64,000 nt of DNA. Source: Roseovarius sp. M141. Its GTDB lineage: Bacteria > Pseudomonadota > Alphaproteobacteria > Rhodobacterales > Rhodobacteraceae. A program made the translations under genes and the position numbers. Location: NCBI RefSeq assembly GCF_024355225.1, contig NZ_VCNH01000001.1:124001-188000 (forward strand). The letters run 5' to 3'. Shown here one piece after another: positions 34,771-42,665 of the stretch. Numbering within the stretch: position 1 is the stretch's first letter; each line of letters starts with the position of its first letter. Under the pieces are notes generated by a model that had not been told where the DNA came from, made no database searches, and saw nothing but the letters and a program-made list of their open reading frames with translations.

Positions 34771-35187
34771 CTAGCCGGTCTCTTTCAGATGCAGACTTTG
34801 CTGCTTCGACGCCAGATCGGCAAGGATCGGGCAATCGGGGCGGTGGTCACCCGCGCAGGCATCGACCAAGGTTGCGAGGGTCGCGCGCATTTCGATCAGC
34901 TCCGCGATCTTGTCGTCAATCCGGCTTAGATGCTCCTCAGCGATCTGCTTGACCTCGGCACTCTCGCGGTCGGTATCCTCATATAGCTTGATCAAGCCGC
35001 GACAATCTTCGATGCTGAAGCCAAGCGCGCGGGCGCGGCCAAGGAACGCCAGCTTGTGCACATCGCTGGCGTGGAACATGCGATAGCCGTTGGCGCTTCG
35101 CAGGGGTTTCACGAGGCCGATATCCTCGTAGTAGCGGATCGTTTTGGCGGGCAGGCCCGACCGGGTGGCGACATCTCCGATATTCAT
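34771..35187 (-). CDS. cueR: CueR, MerR-family Cu(I)-responsive activator
   Basis: This 138-residue regulator has an N-terminal winged helix (MNIGDVATRSGLPAKTIRYY), a dimerisation helix (about 75-110) and a C-terminal metal loop CAGDHRPDCPIL, whose two Cys match the CueR copper ligands. CueR activates promoters with 19-bp spacers on binding Cu(I). Six matching sites occur in the window, including two between copA and copZ. It lies 10 bp downstream of copA on the same strand. Confidence 0.93.
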   Translation of the reverse strand: MNIGDVATRSGLPAKTIRYYEDIGLVKPLRSANGYRMFHASDVHKLAFLGRARALGFSIEDCRGLIKLYEDTDRESAEVKQIAEEHLSRIDDKIAELIEMRATLATLVDACAGDHRPDCPILADLASKQQSLHLKETG

Positions 35188-35197
35188 TCTAAGCTCC

Positions 35198-37705
35198 TCA
35201 TTCGGCGGCTGCAGGGGAAAGAGCGGCGCTGGCGCTGGCCTCTGCGGTTTCCTTCATGGCGGGGCGGACCCGGCGCAAGCGCAGCGCATTGGTCACCACG
35301 AAGACCGAACTGAGTGCCATCGCACCGGCCGCCAGAACCGGCGACAACAGCAGGCCGAACGCAGGATAGAGAACGCCTGCCGCAACCGGGATCAGCGCCA
35401 CATTATAGCCAAACGCCCAGAACAGGTTCTGGCGGATGTTGCGCATCGTGCGGGTCGAGACCTCGAACGCGTTGACGACACCGCGCAGATCGCCCGACAT
35501 CAGCACCACGTCAGCGGATTCGATGGCGACATCGGTACCGGTGCCGATGGCGATACCGACATCGGCATGGGCCAGCGCCGGCGCGTCGTTGATCCCGTCC
35601 CCTACGAAGGCGACCGCCTTGCCACCTGCGCGCAATTCATCGAGCGCAGCAACTTTGCCATCGGGAAGAACGCCCGCAATGACGTGGTCGATGCCGGTCT
35701 CGCGCGCGATGGCCTCGGCCGTCTCGCGCTTGTCGCCGGTGATCATCGCCACCTTCAGCCCCAGATCGTGCAGCGCCCGGATCGCGGCGGCGCTGGACGG
35801 TTTGACCGGGTCTGAAACCGCGATGACAGCGGCAACCCGTCCGTCGATGGCAGCAAAAAGCGCGGTGCGGCCCCGGTTGGCGAGGTCCGTCTCGGCATCT
35901 GTCAGCGGGCCCGGGTCCAGCCCTTCGCGCGCCATCAGGCGGTCGGCCCCGATCAGAACGTCGCGCCCCGCGACCTGCGCGCGCACGCCGTAGCCGGTGA
36001 TCGACTCAAAGCCATCGACCGTGTGGCGCGCCGCGCCCTCGGCCTCGGCGGCCCTGACAATCGCCTCGGCGATGGGATGTTCGGACTGCGCCTCGACCGC
36101 TGCCACCAGCGCCAGAACCTCGGCGCGCCCGAACCCGCCGGCCAGCACCATATCGGTCAGTTCCGGGCGTCCCTCGGTCACGGTGCCGGTCTTGTCCACG
36201 GCCACCACGCCGACGCCGGTCAATTGTTGCAGCGCGTCGCCCTTGCGGAACAACACGCCCATTTCGGCGGCGCGTCCGGTGCCGACCATGATCGAGGTCG
36301 GCGTGGCGAGGCCCATCGCGCAGGGGCAGGCAATGATCAGCACCGACACGCCCGCCACCAGCGCATAGGAGAGCGCCGGGGATGGGCCGAGGATCAGCCA
36401 GACCAGCACCGTCAGCGCGGCCAGCGCCATAACGGCGGGCACGAACCACAGCGTGATCCGGTCGACCATGCCCTGAATCGGCAGTTTCGCGCCTTGCGCC
36501 TCTTCGACCATGCGGATGATCTGCGCCAGCGTCGTGTCAGCCCCGACGCGGGTCGCGCGGAACTGGAAACTGCCGGTGCCGTTGACGGTGCCGCCGGTGA
36601 CGGGATCGCCCTCGGACTTGGCGACGGGCACAGGCTCGCCGGTGATCATGCTTTCATCTACATGGGCGCTGCCTTGGGTCACCTCGCCATCCACCGCAAT
36701 ACGCTCGCCGGGACGCACGAGAAGGATAGCCCCCGTGCTGATCTGCTCGATCGGAACATCCTGCGCCTCACCATCCACCAGAACCCGCGCGGTGCGGGCC
36801 TGAAGCCCCAGCAGCTTCTGGATCGCTGCGCCGGTGCGGCCCTTGGCGCGGGCCTCCATCCAGCGGCCCAGAAGGATCAGCACCACGATCACCGCCGCTG
36901 CCTCGAAATAGACTGCACGCGCGGCTTCGGGCAGCAGAGTCGGTGCGAAAAGCGCGACAAGCGAATAGAGATACGCCGCCGAGGTGCCAACGGCGACCAG
37001 ACTGTTCATGTCAGGCGCGCCCTTGAAAAGCGCCGGAAAACCCTTGGTATAGAAGGCGCGGCCGGGCCAGGCCAGAACCACGGTGGTCAGCAAGAACTGG
37101 ATCATCCAGCTGGCCTCGTGCCCGATGGTGCGCCCGATCAGATCATGCGCACCCGGCACGACATGCGCGCCCATCTCCAGCAGGAAAACCGGCAGCGCCA
37201 GCACGGCGGCAAGCAGGGTCTTGCGGGCCAGAGCGCGGGCCTCCTCGGTCTTGCGCGTGCTCGCGTCCTCCTGGGCCGCGGCATCCGCCGGGGTCGCCGG
37301 ATAGCCCGCTTCCCTTGCGGCGCGCAGCAAATCGTCCAGACTGACCGCGCCCTCTGCATAGGTCACGGTGGCTGTTTCCGATGCGAGGTTCACGTTCACG
37401 TCCCAAACACCCGGCACCGCCGCCAGCGCCTTGTCGACGCGCCCCACGCAGGAGGCGCAGGTCATCGACGCTATGTTCAGCCGCACCGTCTGGCTGCGCG
37501 CGGGATAGCCGGCCGTGTCCAGCGCGGCCACGATTTCGGCCACCCGCTCCGGCGCATCAACCTGCGCCTGAACGGTCTCGCTGGCGAGGTTCACGCTGAC
37601 ATCGCTGACGCCCGGAACGGCCATCAGCGAGCGCTCGACGCGCCCGACACAGGACGCGCAGGACATGTTCTGAACCGACAGCCGGACGGATTGTGAAACT
37701 GACAT
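35198..37705 (-). CDS. copA: Cu(I)-exporting P1B-type ATPase CopA
   Basis: This 835-residue inner-membrane copper pump carries two N-terminal heavy-metal domains: [10 protein letters not shown] near residue 14 and [10 protein letters not shown] near 80. Membrane helices follow, then the transport-site motif [11 protein letters not shown], the phosphorylation site DKTGTVTEG and the ATP-binding hinge [16 protein letters not shown]. These features match Cu(I)-ATPases, which export Cu(I) from the cytoplasm. The ATG at 37705 follows AGGAG. Its promoter carries a CueR site (37734-37764). Confidence 0.96.
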   Translation of the reverse strand: MSVSQSVRLSVQNMSCASCVGRVERSLMAVPGVSDVSVNLASETVQAQVDAPERVAEIVAALDTAGYPARSQTVRLNIASMTCASCVGRVDKALAAVPGVWDVNVNLASETATVTYAEGAVSLDDLLRAAREAGYPATPADAAAQEDASTRKTEEARALARKTLLAAVLALPVFLLEMGAHVVPGAHDLIGRTIGHEASWMIQFLLTTVVLAWPGRAFYTKGFPALFKGAPDMNSLVAVGTSAAYLYSLVALFAPTLLPEAARAVYFEAAAVIVVLILLGRWMEARAKGRTGAAIQKLLGLQARTARVLVDGEAQDVPIEQISTGAILLVRPGERIAVDGEVTQGSAHVDESMITGEPVPVAKSEGDPVTGGTVNGTGSFQFRATRVGADTTLAQIIRMVEEAQGAKLPIQGMVDRITLWFVPAVMALAALTVLVWLILGPSPALSYALVAGVSVLIIACPCAMGLATPTSIMVGTGRAAEMGVLFRKGDALQQLTGVGVVAVDKTGTVTEGRPELTDMVLAGGFGRAEVLALVAAVEAQSEHPIAEAIVRAAEAEGAARHTVDGFESITGYGVRAQVAGRDVLIGADRLMAREGLDPGPLTDAETDLANRGRTALFAAIDGRVAAVIAVSDPVKPSSAAAIRALHDLGLKVAMITGDKRETAEAIARETGIDHVIAGVLPDGKVAALDELRAGGKAVAFVGDGINDAPALAHADVGIAIGTGTDVAIESADVVLMSGDLRGVVNAFEVSTRTMRNIRQNLFWAFGYNVALIPVAAGVLYPAFGLLLSPVLAAGAMALSSVFVVTNALRLRRVRPAMKETAEASASAALSPAAAE

Positions 37706-37733
37706 GGGAAACTCCTGCAAGTACTTCCTCATT

Positions 37734-37764
37734 GAGATAAGGGTTCCGCCTGCTGGAAGGTCAA
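37734..37764 (-). promoter_or_regulatory. CueR-type promoter of copA
   Basis: On the minus strand, TTGACC is followed by a 19-bp spacer containing TTCCAGCAGGCGGAA and a -10-like TATCTC. It reads towards copA, whose start lies 29 bp downstream. Confidence 0.8.
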
Positions 37765-37802
37765 TAGGTCAGGTAAATTCTTTTGGCCATAACATTCAAC
37801 CC

Positions 37803-37833
37803 TTGACCTTCCTGTGCGGGAACGCCCCATCTG
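37803..37833 (+). promoter_or_regulatory. CueR-type promoter of copZ
   Basis: TTGACC is followed by a 19-bp spacer containing TTCCTGTGCGGGAA and a weak -10 (CATCTG). It reads towards the copZ start at 37858, divergent from the copA site. Confidence 0.75.
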
Positions 37834-37857
37834 TCAGGCGATGCAAAGGAGACTCCC

Positions 37858-38064
37858 ATGACCAGATTTGATGTTCCTGAAATGAGCTGTGGACACTGCA
37901 CCGCAACGATCGAAAAGGCGATCAAGGCGATAGACCCAACTGCAAAAGTGACCTGCGATACCGGCACGCGCAAGGTCGACGTCGAAAGTGTCCTGAACGA
38001 GCGCGCCCTGACCGAGGCGATCCGCAACGCCGGATATGACGTCAAGACGGTCGCGACGATCTGA
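37858..38064 (+). CDS. copZ: CopZ-type copper chaperone (HMA domain)
   Basis: This 68-residue cytoplasmic metallochaperone has the heavy-metal-associated fold and binding motif MSCGHCTATIEKAI near residues 9-22. It would hand Cu(I) to CopA and CueR. The ATG at 37858 follows AAGGAG. It is divergent from copA, with a CueR-type promoter of its own, and is followed by a perfect 12-bp hairpin. Confidence 0.92.
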   Translation: MTRFDVPEMSCGHCTATIEKAIKAIDPTAKVTCDTGTRKVDVESVLNERALTEAIRNAGYDVKTVATI

Positions 38065-38069
38065 AACCA

Positions 38070-38099
38070 GACTGGCGCCCGAACCTACGGGCGCCAGTC
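38070..38099. terminator. Bidirectional hairpin between copZ and dsbA-like gene
   Basis: A perfect 12-bp stem GACTGGCGCCCG/CGGGCGCCAGTC with a six-base loop lies in the gap between convergent genes. No T-run follows on either strand, so termination efficiency is uncertain. Confidence 0.6.
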
Positions 38100-38123
38100 C
38101 AGCGTTGTCAGTTTCGCACTCGC

Positions 38124-38852
38124 TCATTCGCCGTCGCGAGCTTGATCGACCAGTGCCTCCAGCTGATTTTGCTCGACGAAGCCGGGGACAAGATTGTCGC
38201 CGATCACAAATGATGGCGTGCCGTTGAAACCCAAAGCCTGTGCCAGCCGCATAGATTCGTCGATATGATCCTGCACATCTGATGCCTCCATGTCGGACCG
38301 CAGCCTGGCGATATCGAGGCCGATCTCTTCGGCAACACGCAAGACCGAAGCTTCCCCTGCGGGTTCATCCATCTCCATCAGAGCCCAGTGCAAGTCATCG
38401 TATTTGTCTTGTTCACGTGCCGCCAGAGCTGCCTTGGCGGCAAAGATTGATCCCTCGCTCAGTATCGGCCACTCGCGAAAGACGAGCCGGACATTCGGGT
38501 CCGCCTCGATCAATCCTTCCACTTCGGACATGGCCTTGCGGCAATAGGGGCAGTTGTAGTCGAAAAACTCCACGACCGTGACATCGCCATTGGGGTTGCC
38601 CAGCACCGGCGCATTCGGGTCCTGTTCCAGTAGTTGGCGCTGGTTCTTCAAAACGTCTGCCCCTGCCTGTGCCTGAGCCGCGGACCGCTCTTGTTCGAGA
38701 ATCTGCACTGCTTCCATTACAATCTGCGGGTTCTCCCGGATTGCCTCAAGTGCCAGCTCCTTGACGCGCTCCTCGCTCAGCTCCTGAGCGAGGACGGGAA
38801 ATGGGGCTAAAAAGATGCCCAGAATAAACGTGGTAGGTCGAAGTAATTGCAT
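38124..38852 (-). CDS. DsbA/ScsC-like periplasmic thiol oxidoreductase
   Basis: This 242-residue exported protein has a signal peptide (residues 1-22, ending PFPVLAQ), a helical N-terminal extension (about 25-70) and a thioredoxin fold with catalytic FFDYNCPYCRKAM near residues 95-107. A GTPSFVIGD cis-Pro loop lies near 205. The extension and motif resemble ScsC/Com1 proteins, which bind copper or isomerise disulfides. It is the last gene of a CueR-driven operon of L,D-transpeptidase, cytochromes and a multicopper oxidase. ScsB, a likely reductant, is encoded at 42666. Confidence 0.85.
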   Translation of the reverse strand: MQLLRPTTFILGIFLAPFPVLAQELSEERVKELALEAIRENPQIVMEAVQILEQERSAAQAQAGADVLKNQRQLLEQDPNAPVLGNPNGDVTVVEFFDYNCPYCRKAMSEVEGLIEADPNVRLVFREWPILSEGSIFAAKAALAAREQDKYDDLHWALMEMDEPAGEASVLRVAEEIGLDIARLRSDMEASDVQDHIDESMRLAQALGFNGTPSFVIGDNLVPGFVEQNQLEALVDQARDGE

Positions 38853-38854
38853 GG

Positions 38855-39340
38855 TCAGTTTCCTTGTTGCTGGCGCTCTGCGTCGCTGCGAGCAGCCTGG
38901 ACCTCCAGCTGTCGGTCAGGCCAAGTGGATTTGATGAAGGCGAGGATGTTTCGAATCTGAGGGTTCGTGAGTTGATCGCCGAATCCGGGCATGCCGCTTG
39001 TAAAATCCACTCCCTGACGGGCAAGAGCTGCCTTCCCGCCCAGTTTGGTGTAGTCGAAGAGAACGCTGTTGGAATGGTGCCAGGTATGGCCCGTTTCATT
39101 ATGCGGCGGCGCGGGGAAAATGCCTTCCGGGCCAGCCGATCGCCAATCGGGCTGCCCTTCGAGATTGGCCCCGTGACAAGCCGCACAATAATCTTGGTAC
39201 AGCCGGTCCCCCTCGGCGAGATCGAAGGGTTGCCCAGGCGTGGACGTCAAAGTCTGCCCTGTCGCAATTGCCCAAACACCGGCGGTGCCACCCAAAGTGA
39301 GGATCACCAGCCCACCGAGGATCACAGTTTTTCCCATCAT
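38855..39340 (-). CDS. c-type cytochrome, single heme
   Basis: This 161-residue protein has an N-terminal anchor or signal helix (VILGGLVILTLGGTAGVW) and a class I cytochrome c domain with CAACH heme motif near residue 49. TSGMPGF supplies a probable Met axial ligand. The start codon overlaps the multicopper oxidase stop (ATGA). The pairing with an oxidase suggests electron exchange from Cu(I) oxidation, which is inferred only. Anchored or periplasmic location. Confidence 0.85.
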   Translation of the reverse strand: MMGKTVILGGLVILTLGGTAGVWAIATGQTLTSTPGQPFDLAEGDRLYQDYCAACHGANLEGQPDWRSAGPEGIFPAPPHNETGHTWHHSNSVLFDYTKLGGKAALARQGVDFTSGMPGFGDQLTNPQIRNILAFIKSTWPDRQLEVQAARSDAERQQQGN

Positions 39341-40728
39341 GTCACTTTCAGCCAGGTCATCATGCCCGATGCCGCATGGCTGAGCACGTGACAATGAAAC
39401 AGCCAATCGCCGGGGGCGTCTGCGACAAACGCTATTGTGCGTGTTTCGCCACCGAACATCAGGCTCGTGTCGCGGAAGGGGCCGAGGCCGCCATCCTTGC
39501 CGATTTCGCGGAAATGCAATCCGTGCAGATGCATCGCATGAGGGAACGAAGTGTCGTTGTAGATCTGCAATTTAACCGTTTCGCCGCGAGATACCTCGAC
39601 AAGTGGCGTGTCGGTCATGCCAATCGTTCCGTTGAAGGCCCAGAATTCGTTCGCCTCCACCAACTGGCGAAAGCTCTTTCGTTCGCCGTTCAGGATCGCA
39701 GCATCCAGCGTGCCCATCGCGCCGCCTTGCATGTTCAGCCGTGCCGTCACGGCGCTGTCGATGCCGGGTATTTCCATCCGCGGATTCCGGGGCAGTGGGG
39801 CAGGGGCTTCGCAGCGGGCGACGGCGGCCCGTCCGATGACAGGAAAAGCCACTTGCGAGATGCCTTCTTGATCTTCAATGCGCACGAGATGGGCGGTCTC
39901 ATTCGCTGCGGCAGTCACGTCCACGATCAGATCCGCCCGCTGACCGGGGCCGAGGATCAGGGTCTCTGCCAAAGGCTTGGGCTGCGCCAGCGGCATCCCG
40001 TCGAGCGCGATCGTCCATCCCTCCATTCCCGCCAGTGCCAGCTCGAATATCCGGGCATTGGCCGCATTGATGAGCCGCAGGCGCAAGCGCTCGTTTTGGC
40101 GCACGTCGAGCGAGAGGTCGTGGCGTCCATTGGTGGCGATGAAATTGCCGCGGCGGCCCGCGTGGCTTCGATCATGGCGCGAGGTGAAATCTGGATCAAT
40201 TTGAGCAGTTTCAGGGTCGAGAAGCCAATCGTCGAGGATCAGCACCTGCTCGCGGTCCACATCCGGCGGCTCGGACTCTTCGACGATCAACGCGCCATAC
40301 AGACCGCGCGCCACCTGCTCGGCGGATCGATTATGCGCGTGATACCAGTAGGTTCCGGCATCCGGCACGACGAAATCATAGTCAAAGTTCTGCCCCGGTT
40401 CCACGGCGGGTTGCGTCAACCCCGCTACGCCGTCCATCGCGTTGTCAATTCGGATGCCGTGCCAGTGGATGGAACTGGCCTGCGGCAACTCGTTCACAAA
40501 CGAGCGTTGCAGGCGCGCACCTTGAGCGAGCCGCAATTCAGAGCCGGGCATCGCGCCGCCGTATCCCCATATTCCGGTTTCAGGATAAGGGCTTGGCGCA
40601 AGCTGGATGCTTGCCTTGCGCGCCTTGATCTGTGCAAATCGCGGCGTCGCTGCATGAAGTGACGTCGGCAAAGCAAGACCCGCAGTGGCGGCTACACCCG
40701 TCAGGAGAAAGTTTCGTCTTGTCGGCAT
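39337..40728 (-). CDS. Tat-exported multicopper oxidase
   Basis: This 463-residue periplasmic oxidase has a Tat signal (MPTRRNFLLTGVAATAGLAL). Copper ligands are visible in all four conserved blocks: HWHGIRID, YWYHAHNRS, HAMHLHGLHF and the C-terminal HCHVLSHAASGMM with the type-1 Cys and Met. Enzymes of this class oxidise Cu(I) to Cu(II). The ATG at 40728 fits the Tat signal; longer frames start too early. It lies between two cytochrome c genes. Confidence 0.9.
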   Translation of the reverse strand: MPTRRNFLLTGVAATAGLALPTSLHAATPRFAQIKARKASIQLAPSPYPETGIWGYGGAMPGSELRLAQGARLQRSFVNELPQASSIHWHGIRIDNAMDGVAGLTQPAVEPGQNFDYDFVVPDAGTYWYHAHNRSAEQVARGLYGALIVEESEPPDVDREQVLILDDWLLDPETAQIDPDFTSRHDRSHAGRRGNFIATNGRHDLSLDVRQNERLRLRLINAANARIFELALAGMEGWTIALDGMPLAQPKPLAETLILGPGQRADLIVDVTAAANETAHLVRIEDQEGISQVAFPVIGRAAVARCEAPAPLPRNPRMEIPGIDSAVTARLNMQGGAMGTLDAAILNGERKSFRQLVEANEFWAFNGTIGMTDTPLVEVSRGETVKLQIYNDTSFPHAMHLHGLHFREIGKDGGLGPFRDTSLMFGGETRTIAFVADAPGDWLFHCHVLSHAASGMMTWLKVT

Positions 40729-40868
40729 GGAGCATCCTGTCATTCGGTCGGGAGTTCCGGAAGCGCGTCGCGGCCGTGCATGAATCACGGCGTCTATCGC
40801 TCGCCAATCTCCTAATCCGGTTCGGACTTGTCATCCGGTCTCGTCGCGCATGAGACAATGTGAGAGGT

Positions 40869-41327
40869 TCAAAAAATTCCGTTCTCTTTCTGGAGCGCGC
40901 GAATGTATCGCGCGATCAATTTCACATCACCATCGGTCACCCCCTTGACCGGCGGCATGTCCCCGAAACGCCAGTGATGCGCGCGCACGCCATTCTTGGC
41001 CGCCAGCACAAACGCCTTGTCGGAATGGTGGTTGGGTTCGTAGGTCTTGTGTACGAGTGGCGGCGCGACGCCGTTCTTACCAGCTGCATTGGTGCCATGG
41101 CATTCGGCGCATTTCGCCTCGTAGGCGCGCTTGCCCATTTGTGCATCGGTCGTCAATTGTGTCGGCAGCGACACCTCTACAATGGGGGCGCCTTGACCCA
41201 GATCGCTCGTATCCGGTGGCACCATTGAGTGCCCAATGCCTTGCGGGGTTTGTTGAGTCATATTCCAATAGACGACGCCACCGCCCAGAACGAAAAAAGC
41301 TATGATAGCTAAAAATGTCTTATTCAT
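40869..41327 (-). CDS. c-type cytochrome, single heme, membrane-anchored
   Basis: This 152-residue protein has an N-terminal anchor (FLAIIAFFVLGGGVVYW) and a cytochrome c domain with CAECH near residue 74. Likely Met ligand is in RFGDMPPV near 123. Residues 88-105 are His-rich (HKTYEPNHHSDKAF), which may bind metal. It lies 12 bp after the L,D-transpeptidase gene and 140 bp before the multicopper oxidase gene in the same CueR-driven block. Confidence 0.85.
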   Translation of the reverse strand: MNKTFLAIIAFFVLGGGVVYWNMTQQTPQGIGHSMVPPDTSDLGQGAPIVEVSLPTQLTTDAQMGKRAYEAKCAECHGTNAAGKNGVAPPLVHKTYEPNHHSDKAFVLAAKNGVRAHHWRFGDMPPVKGVTDGDVKLIARYIRALQKENGIF

Positions 41328-41339
41328 TTGCCCTCTGTT

Positions 41340-41915
41340 TCAGATGAGTTTTACCTGGGTTCCCACCGGCGTTCTGTCGAACACTTCGATGATCTGCTCG
41401 TTATAGAGGCCAATGCACCCGCTTGATGATTTGCGCCCGATCTTGCGCGTGTCTCCGGTACCGTGAATCCGATAGTATTTCCAACTCAGATGCATCGCCC
41501 GAACACCGAGCGGGTTTTTCGGCCCGGCCGGGACATATTTTGGCAAAGTCGGGTCGCGTTTCAGCATGGACGGCGTGGGCGCCCAGTCCGGAGCATCGTC
41601 CTTGTAGACGATTTCACTATACCCCCGCCGTGTGAGTTCGTCGGTCATCGGTACCGAGGTCGGATAGATGCGCATCTCTCCATCTGCCGTCCAGTGCTGG
41701 AGAACGCGTGTCGTAGTGTCCGACAACAGGATGCCCTTGCCGAGGCTGTCGAAATGATCCCGCCAGTCATGCAGCAGAAAAGACGACATGTTCCTGCGAA
41801 CCGGTGCAACCTCCTGCGCGCTCAATATCGATGGTGCTGCCAGGGCGACAAGGCCGCCGGACGAGGCGAACAGAAAGGCCCGCCGAGCGATCGTTTTGTT
41901 AGATGCTGCACACAT
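41340..41915 (-). CDS. L,D-transpeptidase (YkuD), Tat-like signal
   Basis: This 191-residue exported protein has a twin-Arg-like signal (TIARRAFLFASSGGL) and a YkuD domain. The catalytic block is HGTGDTRKIGRKSSSGCIGL, with nucleophile Cys near residue 171. L,D-transpeptidases make 3-3 cross-links or attach proteins to peptidoglycan. Copper is known to inhibit this enzyme class in E. coli, so a copper-induced copy would fit a replacement or protection role. It is the first gene behind the CueR promoter at 41956. Confidence 0.88.
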   Translation of the reverse strand: MCAASNKTIARRAFLFASSGGLVALAAPSILSAQEVAPVRRNMSSFLLHDWRDHFDSLGKGILLSDTTTRVLQHWTADGEMRIYPTSVPMTDELTRRGYSEIVYKDDAPDWAPTPSMLKRDPTLPKYVPAGPKNPLGVRAMHLSWKYYRIHGTGDTRKIGRKSSSGCIGLYNEQIIEVFDRTPVGTQVKLI

Positions 41916-41955
41916 GAGTTGCCCCCTTTCGGTTCTTTTCCCTCTGGTGATACCG

Positions 41956-41986
41956 GATAAACCACCTTCCACCACTGGAGGGTCAA
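41956..41986 (-). promoter_or_regulatory. CueR-type promoter of the L,D-transpeptidase/oxidase operon
   Basis: On the minus strand, TTGACC, a 19-bp spacer containing CTCCAGTGGTGGAAGG and a good -10 (TTTATC). It reads into the gene starting at 41915. Confidence 0.8.
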
Positions 41987-42016
41987 GAGTTGCGCAGGTG
42001 ACAAGACAGTGAACTT

Positions 42017-42033
42017 TGTATCGGTTTGTAACA
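42017..42033 (+). promoter_or_regulatory. TGTAA direct repeat, putative response-regulator site
   Basis: The site is TGTATCG-GTT-TGTAACA, two half-sites phased by 10 bp. It resembles TGTAACG-GCT-TGTAACG near the response-regulator gene. It ends one base before the -35 hexamer of the CueR-type promoter, a position suited to dual activation. Confidence 0.5.
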
Positions 42034-42064
42034 TTGACCTTCCCGTGGTGGAATCTCGTAAGCG
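42034..42064 (+). promoter_or_regulatory. CueR-type promoter of the small-protein/scsB operon
   Basis: TTGACC is followed by a 19-bp spacer containing TTCCCGTGGTGGAA and TAAGCG as a weak -10. It points towards the gene at 42110, divergent from the site at 41956. Confidence 0.7.
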
Positions 42065-42109
42065 TCGCAGGGGCACGATGGAGATTCGAATCATATGGAG
42101 ATTGGAATC

Positions 42110-42406
42110 ATGAAGATAATTGAAACGCGGGAAAGACGTCAAACGTCCGATATGATCATGAAATATGGAATGTGTGCCTGCTGCGTGATCATGGTTGCGC
42201 CGGTTATCTTGTATTTTGCCGAGGGTGGATTCTCCGGCGGCATGCTGAACAGCGCCATCGTGTTTGCGCTCTTGCTTGTCTGTCTCGGGGCTCATTTCGC
42301 AATGCATCGCTTGATGGGAAAATCCTGCCACGGCGCAGCGAAGGGTGAAGAAGCTGTGACTGCGAAAACTCAGATACCGATTGGTCAGACAGTTGCTCCT
42401 GAGTAA
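42110..42406 (+). CDS. Small membrane protein with Cys/His ends
   Basis: This 98-residue protein has two membrane helices (about 22-40 and 47-67). A CACC motif lies at the first helix entry (KYGMCACCVIMVAP) and HFAMHRLMGKSCHG follows the second, giving Cys, His and Met at both faces. It resembles DUF2933-type small proteins in metal-resistance loci. The ATG at 42110 follows GGAG at nine bases. Just upstream, a 17-bp segment is duplicated in tandem with one mismatch. Metal binding is inferred from residues. Confidence 0.6.
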   Translation: MKIIETRERRQTSDMIMKYGMCACCVIMVAPVILYFAEGGFSGGMLNSAIVFALLLVCLGAHFAMHRLMGKSCHGAAKGEEAVTAKTQIPIGQTVAPE

Positions 42407-42413
42407 GCGACAA

Positions 42414-42653
42414 TTGGGTTTCACCCTTCGCTTCCATACTGTCGCTCCTTTGGTTTTCGTGGCACTTGGTGCCTGTTCTCAAACTTTCGGGACATGCAAT
42501 CAGGGCGTTGCCAATACACTGTCGACTCGTGGCCCGTCATCCCAACTTTCGGAGGGATGCACGGCGCAAGAGACCAACGCGAATGGAGTGTCAGTAGTGG
42601 TGTGTGCTGACGGTCGCGAAGGGTTTATGGTTGTGCCTTCTGCAGAGCTTTGA
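42414..42653 (+). CDS. Possible small lipoprotein
   Basis: This frame of about 79 residues has a signal peptide and lipobox (FTLRFHTVAPLVFVALGACS). The body contains four more Cys (TFGTCNQ, EGCTAQE, VVCADG). The start is uncertain: the only candidates are TTG codons at 42381 and 42414, and no clear ribosome site is seen. It lies 8 bp after the upstream gene and 13 bp before the scsB gene, as expected for an operon member. Confidence 0.45.
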   Translation: MGFTLRFHTVAPLVFVALGACSQTFGTCNQGVANTLSTRGPSSQLSEGCTAQETNANGVSVVVCADGREGFMVVPSAEL

Positions 42654-42665
42654 CCGCAGGTCGAT

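Noticed and set aside
36023..37696. 557-codon plus-strand frame opposite the CopA ATPase
   Set aside because: Antisense to a clear P-type ATPase; translation is Arg/Gly/His-rich without motifs.
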